DNA of 64,000 nt from Microbacterium lushaniae (GCF_008727775.1 NZ_CP044232.1:1922001-1986000), one strand, 5' to 3'. Positions 51,798 to 61,090 are shown, numbered from the stretch's first letter. The notes: generated from the sequence alone by a model not told the origin. Numbers and translations are program-made.

Positions 51798-53003
51798 TCA
51801 CCGCAGCTGTGCCGCCGCGCGCGCCAGCTGAGCGATGATGTCCTCGCACTGGGAGGGCGAGATCTCCTGGGAGATGCCGTGCACCGCCAAGAGCACATCT
51901 ACATCCGCGATTCTGCCGCGCACCTGGACGGACCGGACCGCTGCCCCCGAATGCAGCGCGCCGTCATCGGGCTCGTAGTTTTCCTCGAGCTCGCTCATCG
52001 CCGCGAGGAGTTGCCGCCGCAGATGCGGGGTGTGGCTGCCGCGGGAGAACTCCTCCACCACGCCGTCGAATGCTCCGTGAGGCTGCGAGACCAGCGCGAC
52101 CGAGGCTCCACGCTCACGCGCGCGCTCCACACGATCCGGCCAGTCCTCGAGCCGTTCACTGCGGCGCGACCGAGCGAGCCAATCCCGTAGCTCGGAGTCC
52201 CCATCGATCAGGAGTGCCCCGAATGGCGGGGCAAAGGGCAGCCGCCGACCGAGCACACTCGTGGCACGATTGGGCTCTTCGCCCACGGAAGCCACCGCAA
52301 TGAGCTCGTCGCCCACACGGGCGAAGACCACGACTTCGCGACCGAGATCCGAAGCAAGCCCGTCAAGAGCAGGACGCTCCGCTTCAATCGCGCGCACAAC
52401 CGGCACGATCGACGTTTCGCTCGGCAGAGCCGCCGTGGCTGTCCGAAAGGACCCGATGCTGCCCTGCAAGTACACAAGCGGAACGACAGAAGCGAAAGCC
52501 TCGAACGCGAGGACTTCGCCGACGATGAAGTCGTGGTCCCCGAGCGACATCGATCCGGCGAGGGAACACTCAAACCACGCCGCCACGCCGTCGATAATCG
52601 GCAGGCCCCCGGGCGAGGAGTTCACCCCGACACCCGCGAGCTTGTCCGACGCGCCCTTCGTCGCGAGCACCCGCACGAGCTCCTCGTGGCCGTGCGCCAG
52701 CACGTTGACGACAAATGTTGGACACTCTCGCAGTCTCGCGTACGAGGAAGAGCCCGCCGAGGGAAAGAACCCGATCAGGGGCGGCTCGATGGAGACAGAC
52801 ACGAACGTGCCCACCACCATCGAAACGGCCTCGCCATCGGGATGGAGAGCCGTGATCGCGCACACGCTCGTCGGCGCGTGGGTCACCGCAGACCACAAAG
52901 CGCCGCCGTCCGCGCGCGCGCCACGCAAGGATAGCGAGCTGGCGGCACGTCCCGCCGGGGCGGCTACCGCAGATGCAGCGGCCGCCCCGGACGCGGTCGT
53001 CAC
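51798..53003 (-). CDS. Flavin reductase fused to an IclR-type effector domain
   Basis: A 401-residue protein. Residues about 35-190 are a flavin reductase-like (FMN-binding split barrel) domain: APTSVCAITALHPDGEAVSMVVGTFVSVSIEPPLIGFF and DHDFIVGEVLAF. Residues about 210-395 resemble the ligand-binding domain of IclR regulators (VFARVGDELIAVASVG; LPFAPPFGALLI) but have no DNA-binding helix-turn-helix. It should reduce FMN with NAD(P)H for the adjacent luciferase-family monooxygenase. The fused domain suggests control by a substrate or product, as the effector-bound C1 reductase of p-hydroxyphenylacetate hydroxylase does. GTG at 53003 overlaps the dipeptidase stop by four bases; GTG at 53012 is an alternative. 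Confidence 0.82.
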   Translation of the reverse strand: MTTASGAAAASAVAAPAGRAASSLSLRGARADGGALWSAVTHAPTSVCAITALHPDGEAVSMVVGTFVSVSIEPPLIGFFPSAGSSSYARLRECPTFVVNVLAHGHEELVRVLATKGASDKLAGVGVNSSPGGLPIIDGVAAWFECSLAGSMSLGDHDFIVGEVLAFEAFASVVPLVYLQGSIGSFRTATAALPSETSIVPVVRAIEAERPALDGLASDLGREVVVFARVGDELIAVASVGEEPNRATSVLGRRLPFAPPFGALLIDGDSELRDWLARSRRSERLEDWPDRVERARERGASVALVSQPHGAFDGVVEEFSRGSHTPHLRRQLLAAMSELEENYEPDDGALHSGAAVRSVQVRGRIADVDVLLAVHGISQEISPSQCEDIIAQLARAAAQLR

Positions 53004-53986
53004 GACCCCCACACCTCGCGGTACAGGCGCAGCCAGTTGCCACCGAGAATCTTCTTGATCGACGCGTCGTCATAACCCCGGTCCTTCAGGCCCGCCTCGA
53101 TGTTCGGCATCTCCTTGCCGGTATCCAGACCAGCCAGCGCGGGGTCCGGGCGCGGCACCTGGGGCTGTGCACCGGGGATCTTGCCGTGCAGGCGGCGGAG
53201 GTAGTGCCAGTACGCCATGTCCTGCCCCTCGCAGAGGTCGGTGGCGATGGCGACATGGTCGGGGCCCGCGAACTGAACGACGTCGTCGATGGCGTCCAAG
53301 AACGCGTCGATCGTGGCGTCGAAACCGCCCGGCAGGAAGCGCGGGAACGCGTTCGCGCCGATGACTCCACCGCGATCGATGAGTTCCTTCACGACGGCGC
53401 GCGGCTTGTTGCGCGCGTGATTGGAGAACTCGCGCAGGTTGGCGTGGGTGATCGCCACCGGGGCCGTGGAGTGCTCGATGGTGTCGAGGCTGCTCTGATC
53501 ACCGACGTGCGAGAGGTCGATCAGCATGCCGAGCTCGTTAAGCTTGCGGACGGTGAGCTTGCCGAAGGTCGACAGACCCTCGTCCTTCTCCTCGTAGCAT
53601 CCGTTCGCGACGAGGTTGCGCAGGTTGTACGCGAGCTGCACAATGCGGATGCCGAGGGTATGAAACACCTCGAGGCGCTCGAAGTCGTTCTCAATCGGCG
53701 AGATGTTCTGCCATCCGAGAATGACGCCGAGCTTTCCCTCAACGTGGGCGCGTTCGATGTCCGCCGCCGTGCGCACCTGGATGAGGCGGTTATCCGCCTT
53801 GAACCGGCGCTGCCACTTGGCGCACTCGTCGACGCTCTCTTCGAAGCCTTCCCAGACAGCAACCGTCGCGTTGGCGGCCGCCACTCCCCCGGCAAGGAGA
53901 GAGTCGTAGACGACGGGCGAATCCCAGTTCGAGGGGTTGCAGCCGTCGATGATGAGCGTGCGGTCGGGGCTGAGCGTGGTCATCAC
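53000..53986 (-). CDS. M19 (membrane dipeptidase) family amidohydrolase, variant metal site
   Basis: A 328-residue TIM-barrel protein of the renal dipeptidase family. Conserved parts are MLIDLSHVGDQSSLDTI, APVAITHANLREF and VAIATDLCEGQD. The N-terminal HxD metal pair of classical M19 enzymes is absent (IIDGCNPSNWD), and the bridging Glu region reads GWQNISPIEND. It therefore belongs to a divergent M19 subfamily, and the substrate is unlikely to be a simple dipeptide. Coupled at both ends to its neighbours by four-base overlaps. Confidence 0.85.
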   Translation of the reverse strand: MMTTLSPDRTLIIDGCNPSNWDSPVVYDSLLAGGVAAANATVAVWEGFEESVDECAKWQRRFKADNRLIQVRTAADIERAHVEGKLGVILGWQNISPIENDFERLEVFHTLGIRIVQLAYNLRNLVANGCYEEKDEGLSTFGKLTVRKLNELGMLIDLSHVGDQSSLDTIEHSTAPVAITHANLREFSNHARNKPRAVVKELIDRGGVIGANAFPRFLPGGFDATIDAFLDAIDDVVQFAGPDHVAIATDLCEGQDMAYWHYLRRLHGKIPGAQPQVPRPDPALAGLDTGKEMPNIEAGLKDRGYDDASIKKILGGNWLRLYREVWGS

Positions 53987-55158
53987 GCCTCCTTCGGGGC
54001 GAAGTGCGGCATGACCTCGTCCGCGATGATGCGGAGCAATTCGAGGTTGTCAGCGTGCGACGCGGGAATGTGCAGGTTGAAGAGGAACTCCTCCAGACCG
54101 GGAAGCCGCGCTTCGATCTCGCGCAGGCAGGTCACGAGCTGCTCGGGGGTGCCTGCGAACCACGCGCCCGAGGCGAGCGTGTCTTCGAAGCTCGTCATGC
54201 GCGGCTGCTCGGGAATCGGCAGACCGGCTTCCTTGTGCAGCTCGATGAGCTCGTCGGTGTAGAGGAACACACCCAGCGGAGCACCGAACTTGGCGTACTC
54301 CTCGAAGTTGGGCAGCGCTTGGGCGCGCGCCTCTTCTTCGGTGGGCGCGACGAACGCGCGCATACCGACGATGAGGTTCTCTCCGAGCTCGAGCTCAACA
54401 CCCTGGCGTGCGTAGGCGTCGCGGTAGCCCTCAGCGATGGCGTACGTCACGGTGAGCGGCATTCCCGCAACCATGCCGCGGATGTTGTTGCGCGCCATGA
54501 AGTCGAGCCCAGCGGGGTTACCGCTCGTGGTGGGCTGCCAGATCTCCACCTCGTGAGTGGGCTTGGGGACAAGCGTGATCGTCTCGAACGCCTCGCCGCG
54601 GTGGGTCGATCCCTTCGGGGGAAGATCGAAGTAGGTGCCGTGGTGCTGCCAGTCGTCCTCGGAGAACGCCTTGCGGAGAACCTCGACCTCCTCCTCGAAG
54701 TACGCGCGACGCTCAGCGTCGGGCATCCCGATCATGGCCGGGTTCATGGTGACGATCTCACGCTCGTGGTACCCCCGGCCGACACCGAACCGAATGCGGT
54801 TGCCGGTGAGGTGGTCTGCCGTCGCGTAGTCCTCCGCCAGACGAAGCGGATTCCACGTCGGAATGATGTTGAAGCCGCAGCCCAGGCGCACTTTCGTCGT
54901 GTTCTGCGCGAGCCACAGCGACGTCATAGGGAGGTTATGCAGAACCTCGTAGCCCTCGTGCTGGAAGTGGTGCTCGGCCAGCCACAGAGTGTCGTAGCCC
55001 CATTCGTCGCATGCCCGTGCAATGCGGAGGCTCGCGTCGTAGACCGACATGAGCCGGTCGTTGTCGTAGCGACGCTCGTGGACGGCCGGACCGTCATACC
55101 CAAGCTGATCGCCGTCGATGACGCCGCCCTGATAGAGAACGCTGAAGCGCGAGATCAT
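53983..55158 (-). CDS. LLM-class flavin-dependent monooxygenase
   Basis: A 391-residue luciferase-like TIM barrel: WGYDTLWLAEHHF near residue 55, LGCGFNIIPTWNPLRLAEDYATADHLTGNRIRFGVGRG near 95-130, and an insertion with FDLPPKGSTHRG. Such enzymes use reduced FMN and oxygen for C-H, C-S or C-N attack. The reductase two genes away is the likely FMNH2 source. It lies 4 bp after the hydrolase gene and overlaps the M19 gene by four bases. Confidence 0.88.
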   Translation of the reverse strand: MISRFSVLYQGGVIDGDQLGYDGPAVHERRYDNDRLMSVYDASLRIARACDEWGYDTLWLAEHHFQHEGYEVLHNLPMTSLWLAQNTTKVRLGCGFNIIPTWNPLRLAEDYATADHLTGNRIRFGVGRGYHEREIVTMNPAMIGMPDAERRAYFEEEVEVLRKAFSEDDWQHHGTYFDLPPKGSTHRGEAFETITLVPKPTHEVEIWQPTTSGNPAGLDFMARNNIRGMVAGMPLTVTYAIAEGYRDAYARQGVELELGENLIVGMRAFVAPTEEEARAQALPNFEEYAKFGAPLGVFLYTDELIELHKEAGLPIPEQPRMTSFEDTLASGAWFAGTPEQLVTCLREIEARLPGLEEFLFNLHIPASHADNLELLRIIADEVMPHFAPKEA

Positions 55159-55162
55159 GGTG

Positions 55163-55939
55163 CTATTCCTTGTCGTTGGTGGGTCGCGCGAGAGCTGCGC
55201 TGACGAGGTCGGTGAATTGCGTGGGCTGTTCGATGTGCGGGAAGTGGCCGGCGTCGGTGATGGACTCGAACGACGCGCCAGGAAGGTCCGCGGCTAGTGC
55301 GCGGACACTGTCGATCGGCGTTCGACGGTCCTCGCTCGCGCCGATCACGGTCACGTTCGCCGTGATCTGGCCCAGACGCGGCGTGAGATCGAGGGTGTAG
55401 AGACCCTCCATGAGGCCCCGGAAGGCCTCCCGCGATACGCCGACAAAGCGCTCGATGAGGGTCGCCCTGGTCTGATCGGTAAGCGCGGCGAAGGTCATCC
55501 CCTCGACCAGGCGTACGGCGTACTCCGCGACCGTGAAGGTCTGGAAGTCGGAATCCAGGCCAGTGAGGCGACGTTCGCGTTCCTCAGCGGTCACCTGCAC
55601 AAAGGTGTTGATCACGATCAGGTCAGTCACGCGCTCGGGATGCCGAGTGGCGATGTCGATCGCCTCGCAGCCGCCCATCGAGACGCCGAGGACCGCGAAG
55701 GTCTCGATGCCTTCCGCGTCGAGCGTTTCGATGACGTCATCTGCGAACACGTCCGCGCCGGGCGTGGGCTCGTACGCGCTTTCGCCGTGGCCACGACGAT
55801 CCAGCGCGACGACACGACGCCCGTCGAGCTCGGGCAGAGCCGGCCAGTCACGGGAGTCCAAACCCATCGCGTTGAGTAGAACCAGTGTTGCGGCGTCCGG
55901 GCGAGTACCGGGTGCCAGTTCACGGAATTTGAGCAGCAC
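55163..55939 (-). CDS. Alpha/beta-fold hydrolase of the catabolic cluster
   Basis: A 258-residue protein resembling 3-oxoadipate enol-lactonase-type hydrolases: LLNAMGLDSRDWPAL, DRRGHGES, nucleophile elbow GVSMGG, acid in GASEDRRTP and His in DAGHFPHIEQP. GTG at 55939 has an excellent AAGGAGGG ribosome-binding site. It is placed between the TRAP permease and the monooxygenase. Confidence 0.88.
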   Translation of the reverse strand: MLLKFRELAPGTRPDAATLVLLNAMGLDSRDWPALPELDGRRVVALDRRGHGESAYEPTPGADVFADDVIETLDAEGIETFAVLGVSMGGCEAIDIATRHPERVTDLIVINTFVQVTAEERERRLTGLDSDFQTFTVAEYAVRLVEGMTFAALTDQTRATLIERFVGVSREAFRGLMEGLYTLDLTPRLGQITANVTVIGASEDRRTPIDSVRALAADLPGASFESITDAGHFPHIEQPTQFTDLVSAALARPTNDKE

Positions 55940-56042
55940 GATGCCACCCTCCTTTTTGTCGGAACGGATCAGTAGAAGTTTTCGGGTGCGGCAATCACCG
56001 CCGGCCACCCGGAATCATCGGGCGACCAGCGATACAGCGCCG

Positions 56043-57353
56043 TTAGGAGGACGAGGCGGAGTATGGAAGCCAGGTGGCGAGATCGGGGAAGGCCCAGAGC
56101 AACACCAAGCCGACGATCATGGCGAACACGAACGGCCACGAACCGCGGTACGCGTCGCCGAGCTTCGCGTCGGGGTACAGCTTCTTCTGTACGCCGTGCA
56201 GCACGAACAGGTTCATCCCGTACGGCGGGGTGATCATTCCCACCTCGACGAGGAGGACGACGATGACGCCGAACCAGATCATGTCGAAGCCGGCCGCCGC
56301 GACGAGGGGAACAATGATCGGAAGTGTTGTGACGATGACGGCGAGCGAGTCAAGGAATGCGCCCGCGATGAGCATGACGATCACGATGATGAGCATCAGC
56401 ATGAACGGCGACAGGTTGGCTGCGACGAGTGCTTCACCCGCGGCCCTCTGAACACCGAGGTATCCCAGCGCCGTCTGCATGATGTTCGCCCCGAGAAGCA
56501 AGAACATGATCATCGCGGTGGTCGCCGCCGTCGACGCGAACGTCTCCTTGAGCATCGACCAGTTGACCCGCTTCTTCAGCAGGGCAAGGACGAACGCTCC
56601 CGCGACGCCGAAGGCGGCAGATTCCGTGACCGTCGCGATACCGAGGTAGATCGAGAGCACCACGATGAGCATGAGCGCGATGAACGGAACGAGAGACAGC
56701 GACGCACGGATCTTCTCCCCCACGGGCACGCTCTCGCCGCGCGGGAGGTCACTACGTCGGATGCCGAAATACAGCGCGACGAGCATGAACAGCAGCGTCA
56801 GCATGATGCCCGGCACAATGCCGGCCATGAGCAGGTCTCCGATGGATTCCTTCGCGATCATGCCATAGATGACGAGCACCATCGACGGCGGGATCATGAT
56901 TCCCAGGGTTCCGCCCGCGGCGAGCGAGCCGAGCACCATGGGGCGGGGGTAGCCCTTTTCATAGAGCTGAGGAATGGCGACAGAACCGATCGTGGAGGCG
57001 ACCGCGACTGAGGTTCCCGACACCGAACCGAACATCGCCGAAGCGATGACGTTCGTATGGAGGAGCCCGCCGGGGACGCGGCCCATCCACATCGCCATCG
57101 TGCGATACATGCTGTCGGTGACACCGCTGCGCACGAGCAGGTCGCCCATCAAGGCGAACAGCGGAATGACGATGAGGGTCGTGTCGGAGAAAAGTTCCCA
57201 GGCAGAGTGACCCATGAGGCCGAGCGTCGGCCGGTCGGAGAAGAAGGTCAGCAAGATGATGCCGACGAACCCGAGCGCAACGGCGACATGGGTTCCGAAG
57301 ACGAACGCGCCCGCGAGAACGAGAATCAGGACGAGTAGGGCTTCCAGCAGCAT
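56043..57353 (-). CDS. dctM: TRAP transporter large permease subunit
   Basis: A 436-residue membrane protein with about twelve helices, a member of the ion-transporter superfamily. Hallmarks are FALMGDLLVRSG, GSVSGTSVAVASTIGSVAIP, GTLGIMIPPSMVLVIYGMI and MITPPYGMNLFVLHGV. It forms the sodium-driven channel of the TRAP system. Its start shares one base with the dctQ stop. Confidence 0.95.
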   Translation of the reverse strand: MLLEALLVLILVLAGAFVFGTHVAVALGFVGIILLTFFSDRPTLGLMGHSAWELFSDTTLIVIPLFALMGDLLVRSGVTDSMYRTMAMWMGRVPGGLLHTNVIASAMFGSVSGTSVAVASTIGSVAIPQLYEKGYPRPMVLGSLAAGGTLGIMIPPSMVLVIYGMIAKESIGDLLMAGIVPGIMLTLLFMLVALYFGIRRSDLPRGESVPVGEKIRASLSLVPFIALMLIVVLSIYLGIATVTESAAFGVAGAFVLALLKKRVNWSMLKETFASTAATTAMIMFLLLGANIMQTALGYLGVQRAAGEALVAANLSPFMLMLIIVIVMLIAGAFLDSLAVIVTTLPIIVPLVAAAGFDMIWFGVIVVLLVEVGMITPPYGMNLFVLHGVQKKLYPDAKLGDAYRGSWPFVFAMIVGLVLLWAFPDLATWLPYSASSS

Positions 57354-57865
57354 CAGGCGACCTCACCGTCGAGTGCAGGGTGCGCCGCCGGTCCGACGAT
57401 GGCGTCGAGCAGCGCGAGAACGGTCATGAACACCAAGGCGATGACAGCGAACGTCTGCGGAAAAGCGATGGGGACGGAGGTGGACTGCACGACAGCGCCG
57501 GTGGCAAGTGAGCGGTCAGCGACCGTCCACAGCGCCGCCGCGATGATGCCCGTGAACGCCGCCATCGCGAGCGAGCTGAAACGCGCACAGAGACGGTGCA
57601 GCTTCGCGGGATAGCGGGTGACGATGACCTCGATCATGATGTGCGACCCCGCCTGCAGTCCGTAGGGGAATGCCGCGGCGAGGGTGAAGGCGGCGAGAAC
57701 CGAGACGATCTGCTCGGTCGCACCAGTGGAGATCGAGAAGAAGTGCCGCGAGAGGGTGTCCGCGAGGAGGAAGACCGCGATCACCGCGATCAACCCCCCC
57801 GCGAGAAATCCCAGCCCTCGGGCGACGTGTCCCAGGAGCGCTCGCGCTCGCGTGACAATTGTCAT
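57353..57865 (-). CDS. dctQ: TRAP transporter small permease subunit
   Basis: A 170-residue protein with four membrane helices and the DctQ signature (ATEQIVSVLAAFTLAAAFPYGLQAGSHIMIEVI). It partners DctM and lies 46 bp downstream of dctP. Confidence 0.94.
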   Translation of the reverse strand: MTIVTRARALLGHVARGLGFLAGGLIAVIAVFLLADTLSRHFFSISTGATEQIVSVLAAFTLAAAFPYGLQAGSHIMIEVIVTRYPAKLHRLCARFSSLAMAAFTGIIAAALWTVADRSLATGAVVQSTSVPIAFPQTFAVIALVFMTVLALLDAIVGPAAHPALDGEVA

Positions 57866-57911
57866 GAGTGATGACTCCTCTAGGAATAGAAGGCCGAGGG
57901 CCGGGAGGAAA

Positions 57912-58961
57912 CTACTTGATCGAGAAGCCGGCGAAGGTGGCCAGGTTCTCGTTGAAGACGGCGACAGCGTCTTCGCCGGAACGAGCAGCCCAGTTCTTCA
58001 CCACAACGTCCTGAGACATCGTGGCGAGCTTGGAGCTCCACTCGCTGTCGACGGGAACGACGACGACGCCTGCTTCTTCGGCGCGGACCGTGCCACCCTC
58101 GGTGGCCTCACGGGCGATGTCCCAGCTCGTCTCGCTGAAGACCTCGGCGGATGCCGTGATCGCGTCGCGATCAGCGTCCGTCAGAGACTCCCACATCGGC
58201 TCGTTCATGACGGCGAGCGCACCGGTGCAACCGAGGTTCACGTCAACGAGGTGCGAGGAGACCTCTCCGAGGCTGAGGTCGGAGCCGGCGGTGGCACCCG
58301 TGATGACACCGTTGATGACACCGCGCTGCATCGAAGCGTAGGTGTCTGCCAGCGGCATGGAGACCGGCTCGGCACCGAGCGAGCGGACGATGTCGGACTG
58401 TGCTTCACCGAACGCGCGCACCTTCATGCCCTGGATGTCTGCGAGGTCGGTGATATCGCGGTCGCTCCACAGGTAGATGCACTCCCACCCGATCGAACCG
58501 AGTACGTGACCGCCAGTGGATTCGGGGAGTCCATCCAGACCCGAGGACCACGCTTCCCACGCAGACTTGGAGGTGTCGAAGCCATCGAAGACGCCCGGCA
58601 GCTGCACGCCCTCGATGAGCGGCTGCTCACCGGCGACGAATCCAGGGATGATCTCCATCATGTCTGCAAGGCCATCGGAGACGAGGCTGATCGCTTCGGA
58701 ACCGTTGAAGCCGAGTTCGGCCATGTCCGTGAGTTCGACCGTGATCGCTCCGTCGGTGCGCTCTGCGAGGTCTTCAGCGAAGGCCTCCCAAGCCTGGAAC
58801 GGGAGTGACGATCGCGAGTTGGCGACTGCCTTGAGCGTGACGGTGCTGTACCCATCCGTCGCGGTCTCTGCATCGGCACCGGTGTCCCCGGCGCACCCCG
58901 CGATTGCGAGCAGTGAACCCGTGACGACTGTGGCGAGAACAGCCTTCTTCGTACGCGACAT
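57912..58961 (-). CDS. dctP: TRAP transporter substrate-binding lipoprotein
   Basis: A 349-residue extracytoplasmic binding protein. A lipoprotein signal with lipobox AIAGC tethers it to the membrane. The conserved IQGMKVRAFGE holds the Arg that in DctP proteins grips a substrate carboxylate, and MQRGVINGVITGA is the second hinge motif. A carboxylate-bearing ligand is therefore likely. ATG at 58961 has AAAGGTG upstream. First gene of the minus-strand catabolic operon. Confidence 0.94.
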   Translation of the reverse strand: MSRTKKAVLATVVTGSLLAIAGCAGDTGADAETATDGYSTVTLKAVANSRSSLPFQAWEAFAEDLAERTDGAITVELTDMAELGFNGSEAISLVSDGLADMMEIIPGFVAGEQPLIEGVQLPGVFDGFDTSKSAWEAWSSGLDGLPESTGGHVLGSIGWECIYLWSDRDITDLADIQGMKVRAFGEAQSDIVRSLGAEPVSMPLADTYASMQRGVINGVITGATAGSDLSLGEVSSHLVDVNLGCTGALAVMNEPMWESLTDADRDAITASAEVFSETSWDIAREATEGGTVRAEEAGVVVVPVDSEWSSKLATMSQDVVVKNWAARSGEDAVAVFNENLATFAGFSIK

Positions 58962-59101
58962 CGGCGCACCTTTCAATTTGGGGGTAGTCGGCGACACGCT
59001 CAACGAGCCGCTGGAGGTGGGAATACTCTGACATGCCGTAAACCCGTCCCAAGACGCCAAGTTGTATAAATCAGTGCCGACCGCGCGCCACGAGGGCATC
59101 C

Positions 59102-59117
59102 GTTTCGAGCACGAAAC
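59102..59117. promoter_or_regulatory. Inverted repeat in the dctP-pucR gap, possible operator
   Basis: GTTTCG (59102-59107) and CGAAAC (59112-59117) are perfect complements four bases apart. They sit in the 204-bp divergent gap between dctP and the PucR-type gene and could bind that regulator. Short; could be chance. Confidence 0.35.
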
Positions 59118-59165
59118 AAATCGGTAACACTTTTCGCTCGTTTTCTCCTGCCGAAGTGTCTATAG

Positions 59166-60719
59166 ATGCGCCATGATGATGCCGTGCCTGTGAATGGTCC
59201 AGCTCTCCGCGACATCGTCGAGGACCCCACCCTCCGACTCCGCGTCGTTTCCGCGACCTACACCCCCGACCTCTCGCTCACGGGCTTCTCGGTGAGCGAG
59301 CTGCCCGACCCCACTGCATATTGGGATGAGCCGGGAACCATCCTCCTCACGACGGCACTCTCACTGGACCGCGACTCCTCTTCCGCGATGCGCGACTATG
59401 TCTCTCGTCTGCGCGAGGGTGGGGTCATCGCCGTCGGCATCGCGATCGGACCCCACGTCCTTGGGAAGGCGCCCGATCGACTCCTGCATGAAGCAGATGC
59501 GCAGGGGGTGACCGTCTTCGAGGTGCCGCTGAGCACACGATTCATCGGCGTCACACAGGCGATCGTGGATCTACTCAGTCGCGCGAAGTACGAAGCGCGC
59601 ATCCGCGCCCTCGACGTGCAACGAGATTTCTCTCGTGCAGCGCTACGGGCGGACGGGGCTCACCTCATCGTCGACCGTCTGGGAGGCGCCATCGACGCGG
59701 CTGCGGCAGCTCTCATCCGCGCGGACGGCAAAGTCCAGGAGGCCAGCTCCCGATTTCCGCACGACCAGCTTCCGGTGATCGCAGACGAGATCACGCAGAT
59801 CATCCCGCGGGGCCTGCACATCACCGCAAGCATCGCTCTCGGAAATGCGGGGAACGCGCTCATCTATCCGATTGGCCTCGACGAACGCCCCTCCGCTTAT
59901 CTCGCTGTGACCCACGCATCAAAGCTCGGCGACTCCGACCGCGGCGTGATCGCATCGGCCGTTGCCATGCTCGCCCTCCACCTGGATCGTGGCGCCGGGG
60001 AGACACGCATACAGCGGGCTGCCCGACGGCGCCGCGTGGGCGCACTGGTGACAGGCGTACAAGACCATGTCGACCTTCTCAGCGATATCGCCGACCTCGC
60101 TCCCTTCCCCTACCGCGACGATGATGTCGTGGTGCTGGTCGCGACGGCCCCAGAAGACAATGCGAAGCTCATCGACGAGCTCGAGCGGTCTCCCGCGCTC
60201 GCGGGCTGCGAGATGGCTCTGCTCGAGCAGCGGATCGTGGTGATCACAACCGCCGACCGCAGCGAGCGCAACATCGATGACCTCCTCACTCGCGCCATGC
60301 GCATCGGTGTCTCACGACCGGTTGCTTTCGACGACGTGGCGGACGCGTACGACAGCGCGTTGCGCGCGCACGCGACGGCTCGAGCGCTCGCCAGAGACGT
60401 GGTGCGGTCGTCATCGAGCCTGGCCAGCCCGATCACGGCGCTCGTTCCACAGCAGGTTCTCGGGACGTGGGCGCGAGATGCCGTGTCCGAGTTGAAGACG
60501 GTCCTGGGTGAGGCGCGGTATGAAGACGCGATCGCTGCGCTCGCCGCATACTTGCGCACCAACGGTTCGATCACGCAGGCGGCAGCCGAGCTCGGAGTTC
60601 ACCGCCATACCCTGCGCGCACACCTGCACGCAGTCGAGCAAGCCATTGGCGCCTCGTTCCAAGATCCCGATACGCGCGCCAGCGTCTGGCTCATGTTGCG
60701 AGCCATGCACATCGTTTGA
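59166..60719 (+). CDS. PucR-family transcriptional regulator
   Basis: A 517-residue protein. The N-terminal PucR ligand domain (residues about 10-130, YWDEPGTILLTTALSL, HEADAQGVTVFEVPL) is followed by a central CdaR/GGDEF-like part and a C-terminal helix-turn-helix of the PucR type (AAYLRTNGSITQAAAELGVHRHTLRAHLHAVE). ATG at 59166 or GTG at 59184. It is divergent from the TRAP operon and is the obvious local activator. Confidence 0.92.
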   Translation: MRHDDAVPVNGPALRDIVEDPTLRLRVVSATYTPDLSLTGFSVSELPDPTAYWDEPGTILLTTALSLDRDSSSAMRDYVSRLREGGVIAVGIAIGPHVLGKAPDRLLHEADAQGVTVFEVPLSTRFIGVTQAIVDLLSRAKYEARIRALDVQRDFSRAALRADGAHLIVDRLGGAIDAAAAALIRADGKVQEASSRFPHDQLPVIADEITQIIPRGLHITASIALGNAGNALIYPIGLDERPSAYLAVTHASKLGDSDRGVIASAVAMLALHLDRGAGETRIQRAARRRRVGALVTGVQDHVDLLSDIADLAPFPYRDDDVVVLVATAPEDNAKLIDELERSPALAGCEMALLEQRIVVITTADRSERNIDDLLTRAMRIGVSRPVAFDDVADAYDSALRAHATARALARDVVRSSSSLASPITALVPQQVLGTWARDAVSELKTVLGEARYEDAIAALAAYLRTNGSITQAAAELGVHRHTLRAHLHAVEQAIGASFQDPDTRASVWLMLRAMHIV

Positions 60720-60766
60720 CCCGAGGACGTTGTACTCGCGTCATCCCACCTCACGAAAGGACGGTC

Positions 60767-61090
60767 TTGCACATACACATCACAACAGACGGCGTCACCG
60801 TCACCGATCTCGAGGAGCTCCGCGCGCTCGACGCTGTCATCGAACCCGGGGTGGATGCCGACAGCATCCTGCGCTCGACGCATGCGGGCCACGTCGTCGA
60901 TGACGACCACATCGCCGTTACCCTGGCATTCCTGCGCGCGTCTGCCCTCGGCGCGAACCTCCCGGCAGGATGGGAGGCGGGTTTCGAGAAGACCGTCGCA
61001 TATGCCGAGTCCAAGGGATGGGTCCTGCAGGATCCACCTGCGCTCCGTGTGCACGTCGTCCAGAACGAGACGCTCCCACCCTCCGCCTGA
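60767..61090 (+). CDS. Hypothetical protein, TTG start
   Basis: A 107-residue acidic protein that I do not recognise (LHIHITTDGVTVTDLEELRALD; HVVDDDHIAVTLAFLRASAL). No ATG or GTG fits near the 5' end, but GAAAGGAC lies six bases before TTG at 60767, so a TTG start is proposed. It follows the PucR gene by 47 bp on the same strand. Confidence 0.68.
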   Translation: MHIHITTDGVTVTDLEELRALDAVIEPGVDADSILRSTHAGHVVDDDHIAVTLAFLRASALGANLPAGWEAGFEKTVAYAESKGWVLQDPPALRVHVVQNETLPPSA

